Origin: JAAYLC01 sp964636665
GTDB lineage: Bacteria; Bacteroidota; Bacteroidia; Flavobacteriales; Flavobacteriaceae
Assembly: GCA_964636665.1 (NCBI GenBank)
Contig: CAZWVT010000062.1
Coordinates: 1 to 9,882 of the forward strand
Direction: 5' to 3'
DNA length: 9,882 nt
The notes under the pieces were generated by a model. That model was not told the DNA's origin. It worked only from the letters and a program-made list of their open reading frames with translations, and did not search any database. The stretch's first letter is position 1, and every line of letters starts with the position of its first letter. The translations under genes were made by a program, and so were the position numbers. Below, in pieces: positions 1 through 5,649 of the stretch.

Positions 1-75
1 AATAAAAGGGGGAAGAGAACCGCTAATATATAATAAAATGTTAAAGACTGCAAGCGTTTTATTAAAAGGAGTTGC

Positions 76-267
76 TTAATTCATTATTTCTACAATTCTA
101 TCCGTATTTCTATTTTTTTTTAATATTTCTACTAAAGTATAATCCCACATCGTCAAAACTTGTCGTTGTGGGAAATATTTTTCTAATACGTTGCAGAAAT
201 CTTCAATTTTCTCTTTATTATTTTAGAGTTCAAAATGTTTTAAAGTTAGGAGCGAGTTAGGATTCAT
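76..267 (-). pseudogene. Possible remnant of a small gene with one in-frame stop
   Basis: Reading the minus strand from the ATG at 267 gives 14 residues (MNPNSLLTLKHFEL), then a TAA at 225-223, then 48 further residues in the same frame to a TAA at 78-76. The second part contains stretches such as IEDFCNVLEKYFPQRQVLT and MWDYTLVEILKK. Its mixture of charged, aromatic and hydrophobic residues looks like a real soluble helical protein rather than noise. The plus strand is open across the same interval, but its product is a Phe/Leu/Tyr-rich antisense-like sequence. I do not recognise the family. It could be a decayed gene, a fragment from an old insertion, or chance in AT-rich DNA. A -7-like TACATTTG lies about 50 bp upstream of the ATG. 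Confidence 0.3.
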
Positions 268-315
268 ATATTGATTTTTTCTACGTGTGGAATTATAGAA
301 TGAATCTCAGCTTTT

Positions 316-323
316 CAAATGTA
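316..323 (-). promoter_or_regulatory. Weak candidate -7 element (TACATTTG)
   Basis: The minus strand reads TACATTTG, a full match to the Bacteroidota -7 consensus TAnnTTTG, about 50 bp upstream of the ATG of the broken frame at 267. No TTG lies 17 to 23 bp further upstream, so the -33 part is missing. Matches to six fixed bases are expected by chance in a window of this size. Confidence 0.2.
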
Positions 324-531
324 TTTAGGTTTTAATTCTGTGTGTTTTTATTCAATACTGACAATATGTTGAAAGAAAGCGTATTACTTCGTTGTTACAC
401 GTCTTTTTTGTAGCGTTTTATTTTTCTTTACTTCTATAATTTTTAAATAACAAAAGGAAAATGATAAAAGGTGCTGACAAAAACAAAGTTTCGTACGTAC
501 ATTATAACAAAAAGCCTTGGGATTTTTAACG

Positions 532-680
532 AAACAAGTACATGTTTCTTTAGAAAGTTGTACATGTTTTCTCTGAAAGTTGCACAACTTTTTTCTGAAA
601 GTTGGGCAATTTTTTTTCAAAAGTTGTATGTTTTTTTTGGAAAGATGGCAAGTTTTTTGACAAAGTTGTCTTATTTTTCT
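532..680. repeat. Degenerate 22-bp tandem repeat, about seven units
   Basis: Units begin at 532, 554, 576, 598, 620, 641 and 662. Spacing is exactly 22 bp for the first four steps, then 21 and 21; the last unit is truncated or degenerate. The anchor AAAGTTG occurs at 554, 576, 598, 620 and 662, with variants AAACAAG at 532 and AAAGATG at 641. Each anchor is followed by a short variable core, then a T-rich run. In the third unit the anchor and core form the palindrome AAAGTTGCACAACTTT (576-591). The repeat is contiguous, with no unique spacers, so it is not CRISPR. Because 22 is not a multiple of three, open frames crossing it pass through all three frames and show a repeating peptide pattern on both strands. 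From memory, Porphyromonas gingivalis carries tandem repeats of similar period and a similar GTTG...CAAC core in its BrickBuilt MITE elements; homology is not established here. Confidence 0.85.
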
Positions 681-846
681 AAATCGCTGAATATCAGTGA
701 AAAAAACTTACTTTAAAGATAATGATTTCTTGGAAATTACAAAACGAAGATGCCAAAAATTGAATATGAATAAGGAATATCACCATTTTAATCATTAACC
801 ATTTGTCTTTAGTTGTTTTCGATTTTAACTTCAATCTTTACTCAAT

Positions 847-872
847 AAAAAAAGGAGCAAAAATGCTCCTTT
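847..872 (-). terminator. Intrinsic terminator of the small barrel gene
   Basis: On the minus strand AAAGGAGCA pairs perfectly with TGCTCCTTT (9 bp) across a TTTT loop, and the stem runs into a tract of seven T. It begins 24 nt after the stop codon of the barrel gene. There is no T-tract on the plus strand, so it acts in the minus direction. It marks the left end of the minus-strand gene block. Confidence 0.92.
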
Positions 873-896
873 ACGTGATTTTATTTAAATTGTAGG

Positions 897-1382
897 TTAC
901 AAGCCAAACTCGATTCCAAGTCCCAAGAATGAAAAATTGTCTAATCCTCCATAAGAGACATTAAGTCCTATCTGACCAAAATTGTAGCCTGCTTTGGGTC
1001 TGTAATACAAATCTCCTCCACTTGCATCTCCAACCGCGATGCCATAACCTAAATCAGCACCTAAATAGAAATTATCAGCAAGAAAATATCTTGCTGTGGC
1101 AGCGATTGGAATGTATTGGAAATCAACTGCGGGAAATTTTGTGCCCATAATTTCCCATTCTTCTCCAAGAAAATGGTGATATCCAGTGGCACCTCCGACG
1201 TGCAAACCATCAGCGACTTCCCACAAAACAGCAACATCCAATCCAAATCCAACCGATAGCCAATCGTCCATTTCTCCCATTGGAAGCGCTGCCATAGCAC
1301 CTAATTTAATTTCTTGTGCGTTTGTGTTTGAAATACCCAATCCGAATATTGCAAACAAAGCAATTAATAATACTCTTTTCAT
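897..1382 (-). CDS. Small outer-membrane beta-barrel protein (161 aa)
   Basis: The product starts with a signal peptide: MKR, a hydrophobic stretch at about residues 4-17, and a likely signal peptidase I site after NTNA at residue 22. The mature part of about 139 residues alternates hydrophobic and polar residues and is rich in Gly, Tyr, Phe and Asp. Short strand-like blocks such as YIPIAATARYF and NFYLGADLGYGIAV are followed by a C-terminal strand (FSFLGLGIEFGL). This pattern and size fit an eight-stranded outer-membrane barrel of the kind common in Bacteroidota. No ligand or enzymatic role can be read from the sequence. It is separated from the DUF192 gene by 140 bp, with a weak promoter-like site at 1413-1420, and ends at a strong terminator, so it is probably expressed on its own. 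Confidence 0.8.
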   Translation of the reverse strand: MKRVLLIALFAIFGLGISNTNAQEIKLGAMAALPMGEMDDWLSVGFGLDVAVLWEVADGLHVGGATGYHHFLGEEWEIMGTKFPAVDFQYIPIAATARYFLADNFYLGADLGYGIAVGDASGGDLYYRPKAGYNFGQIGLNVSYGGLDNFSFLGLGIEFGL

Positions 1383-1412
1383 AATAATAAATGGTTACAG
1401 TTAATAATACCG

Positions 1413-1420
1413 TAAATATA
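1413..1420 (-). promoter_or_regulatory. Candidate -7 element for the barrel gene (TATATTTA)
   Basis: The minus strand reads TATATTTA, one base from TAnnTTTG, about 30 bp before the ATG at 1382, a sensible leader length. The nearest upstream TTTG (1458-1455) is 34 bp away, too far for a standard -33 element. The position is good but the match is imperfect. Confidence 0.3.
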
Positions 1421-1450
1421 CAATAATATTATTAGTGGAGGTTAAAATAT

Positions 1451-1494
1451 TTGACAAAGAGAAAAATTCTTAAAAAGCACCAGAAATTTGTCAA
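1451..1494. repeat. 8-bp inverted repeat in the DUF192-barrel gap
   Basis: TTGACAAA (1451-1458) and TTTGTCAA (1487-1494) are perfect inverted copies separated by 28 bp. It lies between the end of the DUF192 gene and the promoter-like site of the barrel gene. There is no adjoining GC-rich stem or T-tract, so it does not look like a terminator. It could be an operator or chance. Confidence 0.3.
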
Positions 1495-1522
1495 CAATCA
1501 AGCGTTACTGAGTTTATATGCG

Positions 1523-2014
1523 CTATAATCTTTCAAAATCAATTGAATCTCCAATTTCAATCCCCAATTCTACTGCAAGCCCTCCGTTGATTTCCAAAAC
1601 ATACATAGATGGTTGACCGGAAGGCAGGGAAGTTTCATCATAAGGTGTCGTATTTTCGTAGAGTTCAATCAGGGTTTTATTAACATCAAAATAGAGAATG
1701 TCCAATGAAAATTCGGTGTTTTTCATATAGAAACCACGAATTTGAGAATCTGGAAAAATGAACAACATGCCTTGATTTTTCTCCATGGATGAGCGATACA
1801 TCAATCCTGTTTGGGTTTTGTATTCATTGTCGGCAATTTCAATGTCAAAAGTTCCGATGACAGAATCTGTGTCTTTTTTTATTATATCCAAGGTTCCTTG
1901 TTTGGTGAAAGTTATTTCCCGTGTGAGATTTAGACTATCAGATTTGGAGGTGTCTTTACAACTTTGCAGTGACAAAATTAGCGACATAAACAAAACAATA
2001 TTTATAAACTTCAT
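1523..2014 (-). CDS. DUF192 family lipoprotein (163 aa)
   Basis: Residues 1-19 form a lipoprotein signal (MKFINIVLFMSLILSLQSC) with lipobox LQSC, so Cys19 is the predicted lipidation site. Residues 55-160 carry the DUF192 pattern: QTGLMYR (68-74), GMLFIF (82-87), FYMKNT (95-100), LDILYFD (104-110), YVLEINGG (138-145) and GIEIGD (151-156). The biochemical role of DUF192 proteins is not established. An ATG at 2050 is in frame but would overlap the end of lgt and add 12 polar residues before the signal peptide, so I prefer 2014, which leaves a 22-bp gap after lgt. It is the last gene of the compact folE-lgt block. A predicted Lgt substrate directly follows the lgt gene. Confidence 0.88.
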   Translation of the reverse strand: MKFINIVLFMSLILSLQSCKDTSKSDSLNLTREITFTKQGTLDIIKKDTDSVIGTFDIEIADNEYKTQTGLMYRSSMEKNQGMLFIFPDSQIRGFYMKNTEFSLDILYFDVNKTLIELYENTTPYDETSLPSGQPSMYVLEINGGLAVELGIEIGDSIDFERL

Positions 2015-2036
2015 GGGTGTAAGATAAAATTTAGAA

Positions 2037-2972
2037 TTATTTTTCTTCAATGATAGGTTTCTTTGAAGCGTTCCACATAATATATATTCCCGCTAAGATA
2101 AAAGGAATACTCAGCCATTGGCCGGTAGTAAAAATACCTAAGAAAGATTCGAATCCGCCTTGGCTTTCTTTTACAAATTCTACGAGAAAACGCACTAAAA
2201 ATAAAGTAATCAAGAAAACTCCGAAAATATATCCGGTTTGTTTTCTTTTTTCTGTTTTCCAGTACAAATACCAGCAAATCAAAAACACGAAAACATATCC
2301 TGCTGCTTCGTAAAGTTGTGCGGGATGCCGAAATGGAACGCTGTTTAGCAATTCGGCAAATTGCGGATTGTTGGCAATGGCGTCATAAGCTTTCGTAGGG
2401 TTGTTTATTCCTGTTGCCTGAACCGCTTGACCGGGAGAGATGCTGTCTTGTATGAATCGAACTCCAAATGGAAAGTCACCCGAAGGTTTCCCGATGATTT
2501 CCGAATTCATGAAATTTCCAATCCGAACAAAAACGCCTCCACTGGCAACGGCAATTATGATTCTGTCCAGTATCCACAACAGAGGTTTTTGAATGACTTT
2601 TTTGCTGTAATAAAACATGGCAATGATGATGGCAATGGCCGCTCCGTGACTTGCCAATCCTTGGAAACCGGTAAATTCAAATTCCGGAACAGTTTGAATG
2701 GGCAGGAAAACCGATAATGGATCTTGTAAAAACAGTTCAGATTGATAAAAAATAACGTGTCCCAATCGTGCACCTATTAATGTAGCTAAAATCATATACA
2801 TTAACAGGCTGTCTAATTTTTCTTGAGACAACCCTTCACGCTGATATATTTTTTTGGTCAAGAAATATCCAAGCGAGAATGCGACGACAAACATCAAACT
2901 GTAATAACGGATGATAAAAAATCCTAAATCGATGCCTTCGGAAGGGTTCCACGTTATGGTTAAAAAGTGCAT
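2037..2972 (-). CDS. lgt: Prolipoprotein diacylglyceryl transferase
   Basis: Lgt transfers diacylglycerol from phosphatidylglycerol to the lipobox cysteine of prolipoproteins, the first step of lipoprotein maturation in the inner membrane. The 311-residue product has several hydrophobic membrane segments. The family signature is present as RIGNFMNSEIIG (150-161, with R150, N153, N156 and E158). A conserved His lies in ASHGA (His109), and there is a RHPAQLYEA motif (215-223) and a C-terminal RFLVEF segment (261-266). The start at 2972 gives the usual N-terminus MHFLTITWNPSEG. An in-frame ATG at 3044 would add 24 polar residues and overlap yidD by 38 bp, which is unlikely. The region between FPFG and RHPAQ is longer than in proteobacterial Lgt. 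A TATCTTTA sequence at 2998-2991 could be a weak internal promoter. The gene sits between yidD and a lipoprotein gene. Confidence 0.96.
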   Translation of the reverse strand: MHFLTITWNPSEGIDLGFFIIRYYSLMFVVAFSLGYFLTKKIYQREGLSQEKLDSLLMYMILATLIGARLGHVIFYQSELFLQDPLSVFLPIQTVPEFEFTGFQGLASHGAAIAIIIAMFYYSKKVIQKPLLWILDRIIIAVASGGVFVRIGNFMNSEIIGKPSGDFPFGVRFIQDSISPGQAVQATGINNPTKAYDAIANNPQFAELLNSVPFRHPAQLYEAAGYVFVFLICWYLYWKTEKRKQTGYIFGVFLITLFLVRFLVEFVKESQGGFESFLGIFTTGQWLSIPFILAGIYIMWNASKKPIIEEK

Positions 2973-3006
2973 AGGTTGTGTTTTACGGCATAAAGATACT
3001 ATAAAT

Positions 3007-3243
3007 TCATTTGCTTTTCTTGGGTGGAACCGGGTCGAATCCACTTTTTCCCCACGGATTGCAACTTATGATTCTCTTTACAGATAACCAACCGCCTTTA
3101 ATCAAACCGTGAATTTTCAATGCTTCAATGGTGTATTGTGAACAAGTGGGCGAATAACGACAGCTGGAAGGAGTGAAAGGAGAAATATATTTTTGATACA
3201 ATCGAATCAGAAATATGAATGGTGCTGTCAGAATTTTACCCAA
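3007..3243 (-). CDS. yidD: Membrane protein insertion efficiency factor YidD (TTG start)
   Basis: YidD is a small membrane-associated protein that assists YidC-dependent insertion of inner-membrane proteins. The 78-residue product has the family core: an N-terminal amphipathic/hydrophobic segment (residues 5-20), SPFTPSSCRYSPTCSQY (21-37) with Cys28 and Cys34, then GGW (50-52) and SCNPW with Cys61, and a Pro/Lys-rich tail. There is no ATG in the right place. An in-frame TAG lies only two codons upstream of the TTG at 3243, so TTG is the most reasonable start. It follows cysS by 9 bp and precedes lgt by 34 bp, so all three are probably co-transcribed. In many bacteria yidD sits with yidC and rpmH, which is not the case here. 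Confidence 0.95.
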   Translation of the reverse strand: MGKILTAPFIFLIRLYQKYISPFTPSSCRYSPTCSQYTIEALKIHGLIKGGWLSVKRIISCNPWGKSGFDPVPPKKSK

Positions 3244-3252
3244 AACTGTCTA

Positions 3253-4722
3253 TTAATTTAATTGAAATGTGGTTCCTTCTTTGCCATCATTCAATTGTAT
3301 TCCTTCATCTGCCAATCGGTCGCGAATTTTATCACTTGTCGCGAAATCTTTATTCACACGGGCATTGTTGCGTATTTCTATTAAAAGATTAATTACAGCG
3401 TCAAGTTTATTTTCTGACAAACTAATATTTGATGAGCTATGTTCCAATCCCAACACATCAAATAGAAAATCGTGCATGGTTTTCTGAATCAGTTGAATGC
3501 CCTCTGCGGTAAAAGTTTCTTTTCCTTCTTTGGCTGCGTAAATCCATTTTGCTGCATCAAAAAGGTGGGCGATTAATATAGGACTGTTGAAATCGTCATT
3601 CATCGCAGCGTAACATTGTTGTCTCCATTTCTCAATGTCGATGCTGTTTTCATTTGCCTGTGGCAAGTTTTCTAATAGTTTTACAGCATCCATTAAGCGG
3701 TTGTATCCTTTTTCTGAAGCTTCTAAGGCATCGCTGCTAAAATCCAAAATACTTCTGTAGTGTGCTTGATAGATAAAGAACTTAATAACTGAAGGAGAAA
3801 ATGGTTTGTTTAAAATGTCGTTTTCACCGGAAAACATCTGTTCAGGTAAAATAAAATTACCTGTGGATTTTGACATTTTACGACCGTTCAGGGTAAGCAT
3901 ATTTGAGTGCATCCAATAATTTACAGGAGTAGTATTGTAACAGGCTTCGGCTTGTGCAATTTCACATTCATGGTGTGGAAATTTTAAATCCATGCCACCA
4001 CCGTGAATATCAAAAGTTTCTCCAAGATATTTTGTGCTCATTGCAGTACATTCCAAGTGCCATCCGGGAAATCCTATGCTCCAAGGTGAAGGCCAACGCA
4101 TAATGTGTTGCGGATCGGCTTTTTTCCACAGCGCAAAATCTTGCGGATTCTTTTTATCTGTTTGTGCAGCGAGTTCGCGAGTGTTTGAAATCATATCTTC
4201 AAGTTGCCTTCCGCTGAGTTTTCCGTATTCGTGCGACTCACTAAATTTCACTACATCAAAATAGACGGAGCCGTTTTTCTCATAAGCATATCCGGCATCC
4301 ATAATTTTTTTGATGATTTCAATTTGCTCGATGATATGACCGGTTGCAGTAGGTTCGATACTTGGAGGCAAGGCATTGAATTTTGCCATTACCGTGTGGA
4401 AATCCACGGTGTATTTTTGAACGACTTCCATAGGTTCAAGTTGCTCAATTCGCGCTTTTTTCAGGATAGGATCTTCTCCGCTTTCTCCGTCGTTTTCCAA
4501 ATGTCCGGCATCGGTTATGTTGCGTACGTAACGAACTTTATAATCCAAATGTTTCAAATAACGGAAAACCAGATCAAACGAAAGAAATGTTCTGCAATTT
4601 CCCAGATGCACATTGCTGTAAACAGTAGGGCCGCAAACGTACATTCCGACTGTGCCTTTGGTAATGGGCGTAAATTTTTCTTTTGTTTTTGTAAGTGAAT
4701 TATAAATAAAAAGATTATCCAT
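3253..4722 (-). CDS. cysS: Cysteinyl-tRNA synthetase
   Basis: This class I aminoacyl-tRNA synthetase charges tRNA-Cys with cysteine using ATP. The 489-residue length is normal. The nucleotide-binding HIGH motif appears as HLGN at 39-42, and KMSKS is intact at 282-286. The zinc site that discriminates cysteine is complete: Cys30 (in VCGPTVY), Cys225 (WHLEC), His250 and Glu254 (HHECE). The C-terminal third is the helical DALR/anticodon-binding part, ending in a short tail (KEGTTFQLN). The start at 4722 gives the standard beginning, with a short strand before the GTVGMYVCGPTVY core. It lies 47 bp after folE with no promoter motif or terminator in the gap, and 9 bp before yidD, so it is probably transcribed from the folE promoter. 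Confidence 0.98.
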   Translation of the reverse strand: MDNLFIYNSLTKTKEKFTPITKGTVGMYVCGPTVYSNVHLGNCRTFLSFDLVFRYLKHLDYKVRYVRNITDAGHLENDGESGEDPILKKARIEQLEPMEVVQKYTVDFHTVMAKFNALPPSIEPTATGHIIEQIEIIKKIMDAGYAYEKNGSVYFDVVKFSESHEYGKLSGRQLEDMISNTRELAAQTDKKNPQDFALWKKADPQHIMRWPSPWSIGFPGWHLECTAMSTKYLGETFDIHGGGMDLKFPHHECEIAQAEACYNTTPVNYWMHSNMLTLNGRKMSKSTGNFILPEQMFSGENDILNKPFSPSVIKFFIYQAHYRSILDFSSDALEASEKGYNRLMDAVKLLENLPQANENSIDIEKWRQQCYAAMNDDFNSPILIAHLFDAAKWIYAAKEGKETFTAEGIQLIQKTMHDFLFDVLGLEHSSSNISLSENKLDAVINLLIEIRNNARVNKDFATSDKIRDRLADEGIQLNDGKEGTTFQLN

Positions 4723-4769
4723 AGTTTTGATTATAGACTAAAATTAAATAGACCGTGCTGTTCTTGAGC

Positions 4770-5450
4770 TTAATGAAAGTTCGTATCTAAGTGGATATAT
4801 TCTAAAAATTCATTGCGAACTTCCGGATTTTTAAAAACACCACCGTATTCACTTGTAATGGTACTGCTGTCCACGTCTCGGATACCGCGGGAATTTACAC
4901 AAAGGTGTTTTGCATCTATCACGCAAGCCACATCTTCGGTATTTAATATTTGCTGAAGCTCGCGGACGATTTGCATGGTTAAACGCTCCTGAACTTGAGG
5001 TCGTTTTGCATAATAATCAACGATTCGATTCATTTTGGACAACCCCACTACAGTTCCGTTGGAGATATATGCAATATGTGCTTTCCCGACGATTGGCAAT
5101 AAGTGGTGTTCGCAAGTAGAGTAGAGGGTGATGTTCTTTTCCACCAACATTTCCTGATAGCGATACTTATTTTGAAAAGTTGAAGCTTTGGGTTTGCGAT
5201 CCGGATGAAGTCCGCCAAAGATTTCCTGAACAAACATTTTAGCGACTCGCTTGGGAGTTCCTTTGAGGCTGTCATCGGTTAAATCCAATCCTAAAACTTC
5301 CATGATGTGTTTTACATTTTTTGATATTAAATCAATTTTTTCAATGTCGCTTAAATCAAAAGCATCAGGTCGTAGCGGAGTATCAGTTGAACCGGGTACG
5401 TGGTTGTCACCCATTTCCTCCATTAATTTATATGAGTTTTTCAATTCCAT
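4770..5450 (-). CDS. folE: GTP cyclohydrolase I (type I, FolE)
   Basis: FolE converts GTP to 7,8-dihydroneopterin triphosphate, the entry step to folate/pterin synthesis, as a cytosolic homodecamer. With the start at 5450 the product has 226 residues. The zinc ligands are visible: Cys113 and His116 in TCEHHLLP, and Cys184 in KHLCVNSRG. The conserved GLSKMNRIVDYYAKRPQVQE block follows the first zinc motif, and DSLKGTPKRVAKMF lies near residue 60. The frame is open to an ATG at 5495, but that codon is upstream of the -7 element TATCTTTG (5490-5483) and cannot be in its transcript. The ATG at 5468 would leave a leader of only about 8 nt. The ATG at 5450 leaves about 27 nt and matches the length of flavobacterial homologues. 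It probably heads the folE-cysS-yidD-lgt-DUF192 unit. Confidence 0.96.
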   Translation of the reverse strand: MELKNSYKLMEEMGDNHVPGSTDTPLRPDAFDLSDIEKIDLISKNVKHIMEVLGLDLTDDSLKGTPKRVAKMFVQEIFGGLHPDRKPKASTFQNKYRYQEMLVEKNITLYSTCEHHLLPIVGKAHIAYISNGTVVGLSKMNRIVDYYAKRPQVQERLTMQIVRELQQILNTEDVACVIDAKHLCVNSRGIRDVDSSTITSEYGGVFKNPEVRNEFLEYIHLDTNFH

Positions 5451-5482
5451 TGATGTGTAAATCTTCATTTCAATAATGAGTG

Positions 5483-5490
5483 CAAAGATA
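5483..5490 (-). promoter_or_regulatory. folE promoter -7 element (TATCTTTG)
   Basis: The minus strand reads TATCTTTG, a perfect match to the Bacteroidota TAnnTTTG element and the common TATCTTTGCA form. It predicts transcription starting near 5477, just upstream of folE. The -33 TTG expected 17 to 23 bp upstream is absent; that position is occupied by the palindrome at 5505-5523. Confidence 0.75.
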
Positions 5491-5504
5491 CGCATTTGTG
5501 TAAT

Positions 5505-5523
5505 CTTATAATTAGATTATAAG
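5505..5523. promoter_or_regulatory. 19-bp palindrome at the folE -33 position, candidate operator
   Basis: CTTATAAT and ATTATAAG form perfect 8-bp inverted arms around a TAG centre. The palindrome starts 14 bp upstream of the folE -7 box, so it covers the place where the -33 TTG should be. Half-sites TTATAAT and ATTATAA equal those of the Bacillus PerR box (TTATAATnATTATAA), but the spacer is 3 bp instead of 1. A regulator binding here could repress folE or stand in for the missing -33 contact. An overlapping second inverted pair, TAATCT/AGATTA (5501-5519), is also present. Confidence 0.5.
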
Positions 5524-5565
5524 CAGCATTTTACATCTGATTAATTCGAGCCGATAAGTTGATAG

Positions 5566-5573
5566 TATCTTTG
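5566..5573 (+). promoter_or_regulatory. Plus-strand -7-like element (TATCTTTG)
   Basis: The same octamer as the folE -7 box occurs on the plus strand, pointing right towards the 3' end of the fadL-like gene. There is no -33 TTG at the right distance and no plausible plus-strand coding frame downstream. If active it would produce RNA antisense to the end of the fadL-like gene. It may be chance. Confidence 0.25.
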
Positions 5574-5649
5574 AACCTGAGTAAATTAAATATTGGGTAA
5601 TAAATTATTAAGTGAGATGTTCTATTGTTTTTGATTAAATAACGGCAGT

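Larger units (their letters stand above)
1..896. other. AT-rich stretch without an intact gene
   Basis: No open frame here has the composition or length of a convincing intact gene. The stretch holds a possible small broken gene on the minus strand (76-267), a weak promoter-like site (316-323), a 22-bp tandem repeat (532-680), and at its right end the terminator of the neighbouring barrel gene (847-872). I see nothing recognisable in 268-531 or 681-843. The open frames of 60 to 80 codons that cross the repeat exist on both strands and are best explained by the repeat itself. What lies left of position 1 is unknown, so regulatory sequence for a gene outside the window cannot be excluded. Confidence 0.6.

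Noticed and set aside
72..260. Plus-strand 62-codon frame (MLNSLFLQFYPYFYFF...)
   Set aside because: Its Phe/Leu/Tyr-rich composition is what the antisense of an AT-rich Lys/Asn/Glu-rich frame gives; the minus strand of the same interval is more protein-like.
384..620. Minus-strand 78-codon frame over the tandem repeat
   Set aside because: Openness is explained by the repeat units lacking stops; Cys/Lys-rich repetitive product with no family resemblance.
532..680. CRISPR array
   Set aside because: Units are contiguous with a 22-bp period and no unique spacers between them, and there are no cas genes nearby.
1451..1494. Inverted repeat as terminator of the DUF192 gene
   Set aside because: Arms of only 8 AT-rich bp around a 28-nt loop with no following T-tract; kept only as a low-confidence repeat.
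2361..2717. Plus-strand 118-codon frame
   Set aside because: Lies fully inside lgt on the opposite strand, where the Lgt signature motifs are intact.
4204..4698. Plus-strand 164-codon frame
   Set aside because: Antisense to the 5' half of cysS, which has all catalytic and zinc motifs.
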